Shown: in pieces, positions 8,928 to 17,162 of the stretch
Position numbering within the stretch: position 1 is the first letter of the stretch
Layout: every line of letters starts with the position of its first letter
DNA from: Clostridia bacterium
GTDB taxonomy: Bacteria; Bacillota; Clostridia; Christensenellales; Aristaeellaceae
Assembly: GCA_017464305.1 (NCBI GenBank)
Contig: JAFUDS010000001.1
Location: forward strand, 62,001 to 126,000
DNA: 64,000 nt
Reading direction: 5' to 3'
Program-made: the position numbers and the translations under genes
The notes under the pieces: generated by a model
Databases searched by the model: none
Told to the model about the DNA's origin: nothing
Seen by the model: the letters and a program-made list of their open reading frames with translations, nothing else

Positions 8928-10100
8928 TTATTGACCGATGGTCTGAGCCACCCACTGATCCAACAGGGGCTGCACATCAGCGGCAGGATCGGCGATCAAC
9001 GCGTTGCCAAAGGCCGTCGCGGGCGTCCAGAAATCGCCAATGATCAATTGAGTCACCGCGTAGTCGCTCTGCGCCGCCAAGGCGGAAAGGGCCGGATCGG
9101 AAGCGATCGCCTCGCTCTTGGCCGCGTTCAGATTGGAGGGGCCATAGCCGCGAACCGCAAAACGGCGCAGCTGACTCTCCTCGCTGGTCAGGAATTCCGC
9201 CAGGTTCATAGCTTCCACGGGATATGCGCTCTGTGTATTGACTCCGAGAATCTTGCAGCCTCCAAAGGAGCCCATTTGTACCTGCTCGCCATTCACCGTA
9301 AAGGTGGGTAATTTCGCGGCGGCATAGTTTTCTCCCAGGCGTTCCTTAATGGCGTCCGCCACCCAGGTTCCGCATACGCCGGCGCAAACGCTGTCGCCGA
9401 TGGTGCCGGTTAGAATATTCTGATCGCCGGGCAGGAAGGCAGGATGCGCACACATCGCAGCTACAGCTTTGGCAGCCTCCACGCCCTTTTCATTGTTGAA
9501 ATCGCATATCTGGTTTCCGTTCTCATCCAGGGTAATGATGCCGCCGTTTCCCAGGAAGAAGGAAGCCAGATACCAGCCATTCGCCACGTCGAAATTGAAC
9601 TGCTTACCAGCCTTCTCCGCCGCGGCTAAAATCCCGTCCAACGTCTCTACATCTTTCTCCGTGAGGACGGACTTATCATAGAACAGGAAATAGCCGTTAT
9701 CCGCGGTCATGGGATATCCCAACAGGGTTCCCTGATAGGTGGCGGCGTTCACGCTGCCTTGGCTGTTGGCCGCCACGATAGCATCATGATTACGAGTTAC
9801 TTCATACAGGGCGTCCGCCTGCGCCAGGCGAATCAACTGATCGTCAGGATACACAAACACATCTGCCGCTGCGGCCGGATCCTCCAGATAGCGGGCACTG
9901 GCGTCCGCCGTTCCCACTACACCATACTGGAAGGTGTAATTATTCTCCGGATGCGCAGCCGCAAAGGCTTCGCACAATTCCTGGAGCAGCTCCTGATCAT
10001 CCTGTCCATCCCAAACCTTCAGTGTAATATCCTCCGCCATAGCGGCAAGGACGCTGCAGCAAAGCGCCAAAGCAAGGAACAAGGAAACAAACTTCTTCAT
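8928..10100 (-). CDS. malE: Extracellular sugar (maltodextrin) binding protein, module A
   Basis: Family 1 solute-binding protein, 390 residues, first gene of module A. The signal peptide is MKKFVSLFLALALCCSVLAAMA followed by EDITLKVWDG. The two cysteines are in the hydrophobic core and do not form an LxxC lipobox before the cleavage site, so this looks like a signal peptidase I substrate rather than a lipoprotein. How it stays at the cell surface is unclear. Ligand is inferred from the linked GH13 enzyme and MalFG permeases. Confidence 0.88.
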   Translation of the reverse strand: MKKFVSLFLALALCCSVLAAMAEDITLKVWDGQDDQELLQELCEAFAAAHPENNYTFQYGVVGTADASARYLEDPAAAADVFVYPDDQLIRLAQADALYEVTRNHDAIVAANSQGSVNAATYQGTLLGYPMTADNGYFLFYDKSVLTEKDVETLDGILAAAEKAGKQFNFDVANGWYLASFFLGNGGIITLDENGNQICDFNNEKGVEAAKAVAAMCAHPAFLPGDQNILTGTIGDSVCAGVCGTWVADAIKERLGENYAAAKLPTFTVNGEQVQMGSFGGCKILGVNTQSAYPVEAMNLAEFLTSEESQLRRFAVRGYGPSNLNAAKSEAIASDPALSALAAQSDYAVTQLIIGDFWTPATAFGNALIADPAADVQPLLDQWVAQTIGQ

Positions 10101-10160
10101 CTGGTTTCAACCTCCTTATTTTGTCCAACACAGCCTCATCCAGTTGTGTTTTCTGGCCTC

Positions 10161-10189
10161 ATTATGACCTGCGCACGCCAAAAGGTCAA
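10161..10189 (-). promoter_or_regulatory. Promoter of maltodextrin module A
   Basis: Leftward -35 TTGACC (10189-10184), exactly 17-bp spacer, -10 CATAAT (10166-10161), 61 bases before the binding-protein start. This would drive the five-gene operon. Confidence 0.75.
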
Positions 10190-10199
10190 TGAAAATGAA

Positions 10200-10213
10200 T
10201 GGAAGCGCTTACG
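10200..10213. promoter_or_regulatory. CRE/LacI-family operator-like site
   Basis: TGGAAGCGCTTACG matches the catabolite-responsive-element consensus TGWAANCGNTNWCA at 12 of 14 positions and has the central palindrome AAGCGCTT. It lies 11 bases upstream of the -35 box, so it could serve CcpA or the operon's own LacI-type regulator. Confidence 0.55.
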
Positions 10214-10218
10214 AGAGC

Positions 10219-10249
10219 AAAAAAAGCAGAGAGGATAATTCCCCTCTGC
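10219..10249 (-). terminator. Terminator of the aldo/keto reductase gene
   Basis: Read leftward: GCAGAGGGG, six-base loop, CCTCTCTGC, then seven T. It ends immediately before the promoter of module A. Confidence 0.8.
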
Positions 10250-10320
10250 TGCGTACTTTATTGCTTCATGGCCGTTGCCGTTTTCTGTATTTACAGCCGA
10301 ATATCGTTCATTTCCGTCGC

Positions 10321-11247
10321 TTACGGCAGATGCTTGCCGGCGGCCAGGTACAGCTGATACCATTCATGGTGGGTCAGATCCACCTTGGAGGCTTCGCAGA
10401 TTTCCCGCAGATGGTCCGGATTCATGGTACCCGCGATGGCCTGCATTTTGGCCGGGTGCCGCAGAATCCAGGCGATGGCCACGGCCGTCTTGGGAACGTT
10501 GTACTTATCGCCAATCTCCTGCAGGGCCTGGTTCAGCTCCGGGAAATTGGGATCATCCACAAAGCATCCCTTGAAGAAACCATACTGCAGGGGCGACCAG
10601 GCCTGCACCGTAATATCATGCAGGCGGCAGTAATCCAGCGTGCCGTTATCCCGGTCCAGCCCCATGTCCGTGGTCTTGTTGTTCAGATACAGCGCCTGAT
10701 CGATCAGCTGGCTCTGCTCCAGGGAGAATTGCAGCTGATTGAACACCAGGGGCTGACGGACAAACTTCCGTAGCAGCTCCATTTGCAGCGTAGGCACATT
10801 GCTGACGCCAAAGTATTTCACCTTGCCGTTCTTTTCCAGAATATCAAAGGCTTCCGCCACCTGCTCCGGTTCGAAGATCAGGTCCGGCCGGTGCAGCAGC
10901 AGCACGTCCAGATAATCAATCTTCATCCGGCGCAGGCTGTCATCCACGCTGGAGAGGATATTCTCCTTCGTCCAGTCAAATTCGTTGCGCTCGAAGCACA
11001 GGCCGCACTTGCTCTGGATGATCACGTCCTCCCGCTTAATACCGGACTGCTGAAAGGCATCGCCGAACCGGCTTTCCGCCTCCCCAGCTGTATAGCAGGT
11101 GGCGTTGTCAAAGAAATTGACCCCCAGCTCTACCGCTGTGTGAATCATTTTCTCCGCCGCATCCACGGTCAGGGCGGGCATGCGCATGCAGCCCAGGATA
11201 ATGGCCGCGGCATTTTGCGGTCCGTTTACAACGTTCAATGTTTTCAT
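10321..11247 (-). CDS. Aldo/keto reductase
   Basis: NADPH-dependent oxidoreductase, 308 residues, of the YdhF-like group. The AKR catalytic tetrad is visible: Asp47 and Tyr52 in FFDNATCY, Lys80 in IIQSKCG and His119 in LLHRPDL. Substrate is unknown; such enzymes reduce aldehydes and ketones. ATG 11247 follows an AGGAGG-type site. Its promoter has the long spacer of MerR-controlled genes, which fits an aldehyde or electrophile-response role. Confidence 0.9.
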   Translation of the reverse strand: MKTLNVVNGPQNAAAIILGCMRMPALTVDAAEKMIHTAVELGVNFFDNATCYTAGEAESRFGDAFQQSGIKREDVIIQSKCGLCFERNEFDWTKENILSSVDDSLRRMKIDYLDVLLLHRPDLIFEPEQVAEAFDILEKNGKVKYFGVSNVPTLQMELLRKFVRQPLVFNQLQFSLEQSQLIDQALYLNNKTTDMGLDRDNGTLDYCRLHDITVQAWSPLQYGFFKGCFVDDPNFPELNQALQEIGDKYNVPKTAVAIAWILRHPAKMQAIAGTMNPDHLREICEASKVDLTHHEWYQLYLAAGKHLP

Positions 11248-11282
11248 GATGCTTCCTCCTGTGTTTTAGTCCCTAAGAACGG

Positions 11283-11311
11283 TTGACATTTTTGCCGTTT
11301 CTCGGTAAGAT
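11283..11311 (+). promoter_or_regulatory. Possible promoter for the uridine-kinase-like gene
   Basis: TTGACA (11283-11288), 17-bp spacer, TAAGAT (11306-11311), about 180 bases upstream of the gene at 11495. A 7-bp inverted repeat ATTCTAT/ATAGAAT lies downstream at about 11395-11418. The long leader makes the assignment tentative. Confidence 0.4.
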
Positions 11312-11312
11312 T

Positions 11313-11343
11313 ATCCTAATCCTTAAAGTTCACTCTAAGTCAA
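11313..11343 (-). promoter_or_regulatory. MerR-type promoter of the aldo/keto reductase
   Basis: Leftward -35 TTGACT (11343-11338) and -10 TAGGAT (11318-11313) are separated by 19 bp, the stretched spacing used by MerR-family activators. The spacer holds an imperfect palindrome, TTAGAGTGAACTTTAA (11338-11323). From memory this resembles AdhR/NmlR operators. No merR gene is nearby. Confidence 0.6.
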
Positions 11344-11494
11344 GACGGCAGGATGCTTTTCATCTTGGACCAATTTCATTTATTTTCTGTTGTTATTCTA
11401 TTTCCCAAATGATAGAATACGCCCAGTACATCTGATCGATAGCAGATAGCTTCACCTGTTATTTATTTTCTCCCAGGAAAGGACGAAAAACCGG

Positions 11495-12082
11495 ATGGAA
11501 TCAATGCCGATGCACAGCTCCCTGCAGAACATCCTGGACCGTATCCGGAAGCTCCAGGAAACATCCCGAAGGATTCTGGTGACCATGGACGGGCCCTGCG
11601 CCTCCGGCAAGAGCACCCTGGCCAGGATCCTGGCGGAAGCCTCCGGCGGATATCTGCTGCACACGGATGACTTTGTTGTCCCCCACCCGCAGAAAACCCC
11701 GGAACGCCTGGCCATTCCCGGCGGCAACTGTGACTGGGAACGGCTGGTGGGCGAAGTGCTCTCGCCCTGGCAGCAGAGAGAGCCAGTCTCTGTCCGCAAA
11801 TATCTTTTCCGGGATCATCAAATGTCCGCGCCGGAGCTGCTGCCCGACGCGGATCTACTGATCCTGGAGGGCAGCTATTGCAATCTTCCCGCCATTCGTG
11901 AATACGCGTCTCTGCGCCTGTTTGTGGATACGATGCCCACAGTCCGCAGAGCCCGGCTGGAAAAGAGAGAATCCGCCGAGTCGCTGCGCCGTTTTGATGA
12001 GCTCTGGATCCCCTTAGAAAACGCGTATTTCGAAGCTTATCACCTTCCGGACAAAGGCTGTCTGCTGATCAGCGGAGCGTAA
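11495..12082 (+). CDS. Uridine kinase-like P-loop NTPase
   Basis: A 195-residue soluble kinase-like protein. The Walker A motif is GPCASGKST (about residues 30-38), followed by a DDFVVP block like the substrate loop of uridine kinase, and LILEGSYC as a Walker B-like strand. A late R-rich segment (RRARLEKRES) may be the lid. The real substrate may be a nucleoside or another phosphate acceptor. It is monocistronic, with no visible partner. Confidence 0.75.
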   Translation: MESMPMHSSLQNILDRIRKLQETSRRILVTMDGPCASGKSTLARILAEASGGYLLHTDDFVVPHPQKTPERLAIPGGNCDWERLVGEVLSPWQQREPVSVRKYLFRDHQMSAPELLPDADLLILEGSYCNLPAIREYASLRLFVDTMPTVRRARLEKRESAESLRRFDELWIPLENAYFEAYHLPDKGCLLISGA

Positions 12083-12210
12083 GAACGTCCCTGCTCGCTC
12101 ATGTATCTTTTCCCCTTATTTTCATTCCAATCCGAATAGGATGAAACATTTCTCCGCTGAACAGATCATATCAGATTGGCTACCGGAAGAAAAGAGCATA
12201 TTCGGTAATC

Positions 12211-12240
12211 AAAAGGCCTCTGCCGCGCGGGCAGAGGCCA
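12211..12240 (-). terminator. Terminator of the metNIQ operon
   Basis: Perfect 10-bp stem GGCCTCTGCC/GGCAGAGGCC (12239-12230 and 12224-12215) with a five-base loop and TTTT, just beyond the metQ stop. Confidence 0.85.
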
Positions 12241-12260
12241 TCTTCTATGGCTGAATTGGA

Positions 12261-13076
12261 TTAGCGCAGTTCTTCCGGAATCCACCACATACCGGTGTTA
12301 TTTTCCTCCATGTACGCCTTGAATTCATCGGAATGATAGGCATCCACGATGGCTTTCGCCCATTCCGCGTCCTTATCCTGATCCTTCACGGTCACCTGCA
12401 GCACCAGATGGGGCAGGATGTCTTCCTGCGCCAGCGCGCTGGACGGATCCACGATTTCCCGAGCATTCCAGACGATGGAGCCGGTAATCAGGCCGAAGTC
12501 ATAGTCCGCCAGGCTGGTGGGGATGGTGGTATTCAGCACCTGAATGATCTCCAGGTTATAGGGATTCTCCACGATGTCATCCACGGTAACGGTGGTCACA
12601 TCCACATCGGGGTCAAAGGAAACCCAGCCGATCTTCTGCAGGATCAACAGGCACCGCGCGGTGTTGGAGGCGTCGTTGGTCACGGCGATGGTCATGCCCT
12701 CGGCGATTTCATCCAGGCTGGTGTGCCGGGCGGAGTACAGGCCCGCGGGCACGGTGGGGATGGGGCTGATGCCCACCAGGTGGCCATCATTGTTGGCGTT
12801 GAAGTAGGTTTCAATATAGGCGGTATGCTGTTCCACGTTCACGTCCACGTCGCCCGCTTCCAGCATCTTATCGGCCACCAGCAGATCGCTGGCTTCCACC
12901 ACTTCCAGGGTGTAGCCCTGCTTTTCCAGGATGGGCACGATGCCGTCTTCAAACAGCTCGGTGTAAGGGCCCTGGGACTTGGAATAGCGGATCACGGTCT
13001 TTTCTTCCGCCAGAGCGAGGCCGGCGATGGCCAGCGTCAGGGACAACGCCAGCAGGATGGAAATCAGTTTCTTCAT
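12261..13076 (-). CDS. metQ: MetQ/NlpA-type methionine-binding protein
   Basis: Extracellular binding protein of the methionine uptake ABC system, 271 residues. It has a Sec signal ending LAGLALA-EEK and the NlpA-family start TVIRYSKSQGPYTELFEDGIVP. Most family members are lipoproteins; here there is no Cys at the cleavage site. The family binds L- or D-methionine. It is the last gene of metN-metI-metQ. The linkage makes the assignment strong even without a ligand test. Confidence 0.9.
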   Translation of the reverse strand: MKKLISILLALSLTLAIAGLALAEEKTVIRYSKSQGPYTELFEDGIVPILEKQGYTLEVVEASDLLVADKMLEAGDVDVNVEQHTAYIETYFNANNDGHLVGISPIPTVPAGLYSARHTSLDEIAEGMTIAVTNDASNTARCLLILQKIGWVSFDPDVDVTTVTVDDIVENPYNLEIIQVLNTTIPTSLADYDFGLITGSIVWNAREIVDPSSALAQEDILPHLVLQVTVKDQDKDAEWAKAIVDAYHSDEFKAYMEENNTGMWWIPEELR

Positions 13077-13144
13077 GGGAATCTCCTTTCATTTCTCGTT
13101 CAAATTTATGTTTCATCCCCCTTCCGGACGGGGGAAGGAAACCG

Positions 13145-13831
13145 TTACCGATGCTTCCGCAGCTTGCCGCTGACCCGGTTGCCCAGCAGCTGCAGCAATT
13201 GGACAAAAACCACCAGAATAACGATGGTCAGGATCAGCAGCGGAAAATTATACCTTTGATAGCCGTAGGTCAAGGCCAGGTCTCCCACCCCGCCGCCGCC
13301 TACGTATCCCGCCATGGCGGTGGCGCCCAGCAGGCCCACGGTGCCAGTGGTCATGGCCAGCACGATGGAAGGCAGCGCCTCCGGCAGCAGGAAACGGGTA
13401 ATGATCTGCCGCGTAGTGGCGCCCATGGCCTGGGCGGCTTCAATGACCCCGGGGCTAACCTCCAGCAGGGAGTTTTCGATCAGCCGCGCCATGTAGGGGC
13501 TGATGTAGATCACCAGCGGCACCAGCATGGCCGTGGAGCCATAGGTCTTGCCCACGATCAGCCTCGTCAGCGGGAACACGAAAACCAGGGTAATGATAAA
13601 GGGCATGGAGCGAACGATGTTCACATATACGTTCACGATGGCGTAAACCACGCGGTTCTGCTTCAGTCCCCCTTTTCGGCACAGCACCAGCAGCAGCGCC
13701 AGCAATAGCCCGATGACCGCGCCGATCAGCAGTGCCCAGCCCAGCATGTACACGGTTTGTCCCAGGCTCTCCAGCAGCTTGGGCCATTTGATGCCAAAGG
13801 TTTCCTTAAATTGCGCCTGCCAGTCCATCAT
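13145..13831 (-). CDS. metI: Methionine ABC transporter permease
   Basis: 228 residues, five predicted helices, typical of MetI. The cytoplasmic ATPase-contact loop is visible around GVIEAAQAMGATTRQIITRF. ATG 13831 overlaps the metN stop by four bases, so translation is probably coupled. Confidence 0.93.
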   Translation of the reverse strand: MMDWQAQFKETFGIKWPKLLESLGQTVYMLGWALLIGAVIGLLLALLLVLCRKGGLKQNRVVYAIVNVYVNIVRSMPFIITLVFVFPLTRLIVGKTYGSTAMLVPLVIYISPYMARLIENSLLEVSPGVIEAAQAMGATTRQIITRFLLPEALPSIVLAMTTGTVGLLGATAMAGYVGGGGVGDLALTYGYQRYNFPLLILTIVILVVFVQLLQLLGNRVSGKLRKHR

Positions 13832-14856
13832 GCCTCCAGCACCATCCTTTCCCGCAGAGCTCCCGCGCTGTCGATTTTCTCCTCCGCCAAGGCGATTCTC
13901 TCGCCGCTGCCGATCAACTGCAGGATGAATACGCTCATGACGCTGCCCTGCATCTCCTGGATGGTCGCGCCTAAAATATTAACCTCCAGCCCGTCCATCC
14001 TGCACAGGTTCGCGATCAGGGGTTCCTTCACCGCGTCGCCAATGAATTTCAGCAGCTCCACCTGTTGATTTCGCTGCTCATTCCGCACCAGAGAAATAAA
14101 TTTCTCGGGGATCTGGTCGTTGATCACCGTGCGGACGAAGCGCTTGGTCACTTCCTCCTTCGGCGTCCCGAAGACGGAGAGCACGCTCCCCTCCTCCACG
14201 ACCTTACCGTATTCCATAACGGCCACCCGATTGCAGATCATCTGAATCACCTGCATTTGGTGGGTAATCAGCAGGATGGTGACGCCCATTTCCCGGTTCA
14301 CCTTTTTCAGCAGCAGCAGGATGGATTCCGTGGTCTGAGGATCCAGCGCCGAGGTAGCCTCGTCGCACAGCAGGATGTCCGGGCTGGTGGCCAGGGCTCT
14401 GGCGATGCCTACCCGTTGCTTCTGCCCGCCGGAAAGCTGGCTGACATAGGCGTTTTCCTTCTCCTCTAATTCCACGAACCGCAGCACTTCCTTGACCCGC
14501 GCCTCCACCTCCTTCTTGGGCGTCCCCGCCAGCAGCAGGGGGATGGATACGTTGTGCTTCACGGTTTTCCCTTCCAGCAGGTTGAATTGTTGAAACACCA
14601 TGCCAATCTTTCGGCGAAGCAACAGCAGCTCCTTCTGGCTCAGCTTGGATAAATCCTGCCCCGCCACGACGACATTTCCGCTGTCCGGCTTTTCCAGCCC
14701 ATTCACCAACCGCAGCAGGGTAGATTTTCCTGCGCCGGAAAAGCCAACGATCCCGTAGATATCCCCCTTTTCCACCGTCAGGCTCACATCGCGCAGCGCG
14801 TGCACCGCCTCTTTGCCCTCCGCAAAGGTCTTCACGGCATGGTTGATTTGAATCAT
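13828..14856 (-). CDS. metN: Methionine ABC transporter ATPase
   Basis: 342-residue ATPase. Walker A GFSGAGKST (about 38-46), signature LSGGQKQR, Walker B ILLCDEATSALD and the switch His in LLITHQMQV are present. The C-terminal part (about 260-342) is the NIL domain, which in MetN proteins binds methionine and inhibits transport when the cell is replete. It starts the metNIQ operon after a roughly 180-nt leader. Confidence 0.95.
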   Translation of the reverse strand: MIQINHAVKTFAEGKEAVHALRDVSLTVEKGDIYGIVGFSGAGKSTLLRLVNGLEKPDSGNVVVAGQDLSKLSQKELLLLRRKIGMVFQQFNLLEGKTVKHNVSIPLLLAGTPKKEVEARVKEVLRFVELEEKENAYVSQLSGGQKQRVGIARALATSPDILLCDEATSALDPQTTESILLLLKKVNREMGVTILLITHQMQVIQMICNRVAVMEYGKVVEEGSVLSVFGTPKEEVTKRFVRTVINDQIPEKFISLVRNEQRNQQVELLKFIGDAVKEPLIANLCRMDGLEVNILGATIQEMQGSVMSVFILQLIGSGERIALAEEKIDSAGALRERMVLEA

Positions 14857-14882
14857 GTCCGAATCCTTTCCACCTTATTTTC

Positions 14883-14916
14883 AAAAAAATACAGACTGGG
14901 CGCCCCGCGCCGTCTG
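14883..14916 (-). terminator. Leader terminator upstream of metN
   Basis: Read leftward: CAGACGGCGC, short loop, GCGCCCAGTCTG, then TATTTTTTT. It lies between the promoter at 15039-15067 and the metN start, so it would stop transcription before metN unless antiterminated. Confidence 0.65.
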
Positions 14917-15038
14917 TCATCGCCGCCCGAGATTGATGGCGGCTATCGATCGAGCGCGACCAACACATCCAGCCAATAGCGCAGTTTTCTTCTTCCCACG
15001 GTTGCCGCGATCGACTCCTTTCCTCTCATTCGCGATGG
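14917..15038 (-). promoter_or_regulatory. Structured metN leader, candidate attenuator or riboswitch
   Basis: About 120 nt between TSS and terminator. Read leftward it contains GCGGCAACCG near 15006-14995, a possible GCTAT/ATAGC stem, and a 6-bp stem GCCGCC/GGCGGC directly before the terminator. GGCAACC recalls one conserved piece of S-box SAM riboswitches, but the other S-box landmarks are absent. Class is unidentified. Confidence 0.35.
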
Positions 15039-15067
15039 ATTTTAAACCAACTAACATACCATGTCAA
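15039..15067 (-). promoter_or_regulatory. metNIQ promoter
   Basis: Leftward -35 TTGACA (15067-15062), 17-bp spacer, -10 TAAAAT (15044-15039). Confidence 0.75.
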
Positions 15068-15163
15068 TAGGAAAATTGTATTTTGAATGTTCTGTAATAG
15101 TCTGGGCTTATGTGGCATTTTCCCACTCCCCTTTCTGTTCAGTCGCATCCGTTTCTCCTCCGT

Positions 15164-15192
15164 TTGACAGGGAAAACATCCGGCGCTATAAT
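15164..15192 (+). promoter_or_regulatory. Consensus promoter of the MBL-fold gene
   Basis: TTGACA (15164-15169), 17-bp spacer, TATAAT (15187-15192): a full sigma-A consensus, about 105 bases upstream of the start at 15298. Confidence 0.85.
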
Positions 15193-15297
15193 CACTCGAA
15201 AATGTTGCTGAACAGGCATTTTCAAATCCGATAATCATCTTCTGTGTTTCAGTCCATATGGGAGGATCATTCAAGTTCCTGGGGAGGTGCTTTCCGC

Positions 15298-16245
15298 ATG
15301 AAACAAAACAAAGTGGCACTCTGTTTTCTGCTGTCCCTGCTGATGCTTCTGCTGGCGCTGCCGCTTCAGGGCTTGGCCGAGGGCCCCATTTATCGTCCGG
15401 GAGAAACGGATCCCTTCCCCGAGGACGCGAAGCTCCTGACCGTCCGGGTGGCCGGCATGAAAACCGGCGACGCCATGCTCATCACCTTTGGGGAGGAGAG
15501 CATGCTGGTCGATTTGGGCACGGGCTCCGGCATGGAGGATATCCTGAAAATGCTGGACATCGCGGGGGTCACGGCGGCGGATTATTACTGCAATACCCAT
15601 CCCCATTCAGATCATCTGGGCGGCTTTGTCCCCCTGGTGCAGTCCGGCTTTCCCATCGGCGCTATGATCACCTTCTTCCCCCATGACTATGTTGCCCCCT
15701 CCGCGGTGCAAAAGCTGGGAATCCGGACGGCGGAGGAATACAATATTCCTGTCATCGACAAAAAAACCGAGGACCAGATGAGTTTGGGGGACGCGGGAAT
15801 TACCTTTTATCGCCTGCCGGATCGAAAATATACCTGGCCCTTAACCTGCAATGATCTCTCCGCCATGCTGAAGGTGGAATACGGCGATTGCTCCATCCTG
15901 CTGACGGGGGACGTAGAAATCCGCTCCCAGGCTGTGTTGGCGAAGCTGTACGACCTGAAAGCGGATATTCTGAAGGTGCCCCACCATGGAGCCAGCAAGA
16001 TTGAACAGAATTTTCTGGAAAATGTAGATCCGAAATATGCCTTTGTCACCGGCGGTTCCGGGGATTCCCAGGCCGCTCAGAAGCAGCTGCGGAAAAGAGG
16101 CGTAAACTACATTTCCTTCACCCCCTGGGGTATGATTACCATGCAGACGGACGGAACAAAGTGGATCGTCTGGCAGGACCTGAAGCCCGAAATGGAAACC
16201 TACATTCAGCGATTCAGAGAGCAGAATCCCTGGCTGATTGTGTAA
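15298..16245 (+). CDS. Secreted ComEC-like metallo-beta-lactamase-fold hydrolase
   Basis: A 315-residue exported protein. A signal peptide (residues 1-23, ending LQGLAEG) precedes a metallo-beta-lactamase domain with the metal motif HPHSDHLGG (about 101-109), the Asp of LLTGDVE and the His pair of KVPHHGA. The layout is that of the ComEC C-terminal nuclease-like domain and related stand-alone hydrolases; the substrate is unknown, with extracellular phosphodiester or nucleic-acid substrates possible. ATG 15298 is chosen for the GGGGAGG site at 15281-15287 and because it starts a clean signal peptide. It is the only gene of its transcript. Confidence 0.85.
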   Translation: MKQNKVALCFLLSLLMLLLALPLQGLAEGPIYRPGETDPFPEDAKLLTVRVAGMKTGDAMLITFGEESMLVDLGTGSGMEDILKMLDIAGVTAADYYCNTHPHSDHLGGFVPLVQSGFPIGAMITFFPHDYVAPSAVQKLGIRTAEEYNIPVIDKKTEDQMSLGDAGITFYRLPDRKYTWPLTCNDLSAMLKVEYGDCSILLTGDVEIRSQAVLAKLYDLKADILKVPHHGASKIEQNFLENVDPKYAFVTGGSGDSQAAQKQLRKRGVNYISFTPWGMITMQTDGTKWIVWQDLKPEMETYIQRFREQNPWLIV

Positions 16246-16316
16246 CCCTACCCGTACCTCAACCCTCATCTGCCGAAACGGGGGCTGCTCTGTTTATTGC
16301 ATATAGACTTATGCCT

Positions 16317-17099
16317 CTATCTTTCAAGCAGCTGCTGGTAGATCTGCAAATCCAAGTCTTTGTACATATTAAAGATGACCTTCATCTGGCTCCCGGTCTC
16401 ATCCAACCAGTCTCGGACAGTGGACACCGCAATCTCCGCTGCCCGCTGGTTTGGGAACATGAAGACGCCCGTAGAGATGCAGCAGAAAGCGATGCTTTGG
16501 CAGCCGTTCTCCGAAGCCAATGTCAGGCAGGAGCGATAGCAGGACGCCAATAGGCGTTCATCTTCTTCGGTCACTTCATCATCAATGATCGGGCCGACGG
16601 TATGCAGCACGTACCTGGCCGGCAGGTTAAAACCCGGCGTGATCTTCGCCTGCCCGGTAGGCTCCTCGTGCCCCTGGGCCTGCATCAATTGATCACAGGC
16701 GAGCCGCAACTGAATTCCGGCCATGGTATGGATGATGTTGTCGATGCACCCGTGGCAGGGAGAAAAGCACCCCAGCATCTGACTGTTGGCAGCGTTGACA
16801 ATGGCGTCGCACCTCAGGGTCGTGATGTCTCCCTGCCAAATCGCCAGCCTTTTTTCCTTCATGGAAGGCATCAATTCTTCCGCGTCAACAACGCCTTTTT
16901 CTTCTGTCATTTCTTGCAGGAATTCGTTCTGTACCTGGTAAAACTCTTCCGGCATCGGCATGGGCGGCCGAACATTCATCAGGCTGCGGAGCAACTGCCA
17001 GCGCCGTTCCGGAAGTGAGGGAATAGTGATTTCACTGTATTGCGGCATGTCCTTTAACAAGGCCCGGATCAGCCACAAGCATCTATCCTGCTGTGTCAT
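16317..17099 (-). CDS. Zinc-dependent macrodomain protein-ADP-ribose hydrolase
   Basis: A 260-residue soluble protein. After a helical N-terminus (1-75), the macrodomain begins at IWQGDITTLRCDAIVNAANSQ. The SQMLGCFSPCHGCIDNIIH block carries the Cys/His set that binds zinc in the SauMacro/SpyMacro group, and ISTGVFMFP is the second ADP-ribose loop. This family removes ADP-ribose placed by the class M sirtuin. The gene starts at ATG 17099 behind AGGAGG, 63 bases downstream of the sirtuin stop, so both are one operon. Not seen here are GcvH-L and LplA2, which complete this operon in Staphylococcus and Streptococcus. Confidence 0.9.
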   Translation of the reverse strand: MTQQDRCLWLIRALLKDMPQYSEITIPSLPERRWQLLRSLMNVRPPMPMPEEFYQVQNEFLQEMTEEKGVVDAEELMPSMKEKRLAIWQGDITTLRCDAIVNAANSQMLGCFSPCHGCIDNIIHTMAGIQLRLACDQLMQAQGHEEPTGQAKITPGFNLPARYVLHTVGPIIDDEVTEEDERLLASCYRSCLTLASENGCQSIAFCCISTGVFMFPNQRAAEIAVSTVRDWLDETGSQMKVIFNMYKDLDLQIYQQLLER

Positions 17100-17162
17100 T
17101 CTTCCTCCTGTACCATCTGCTGATCGTTCGATCCCCAAATCTGCATACCATCCGATTCAAAA

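Noticed and set aside
14995..15012. T-box-like string in the metN leader
   Set aside because: The similarity to the T-box core is on the strand opposite to the transcript, and the remaining T-box features are missing.
14917..15038. Standard S-box (SAM-I) riboswitch
   Set aside because: Only GGCAACC matches. The opening CTCTTATC-like stem, GAGGGA and closing AGATAAG-type segments are absent, so I call it an unidentified leader.
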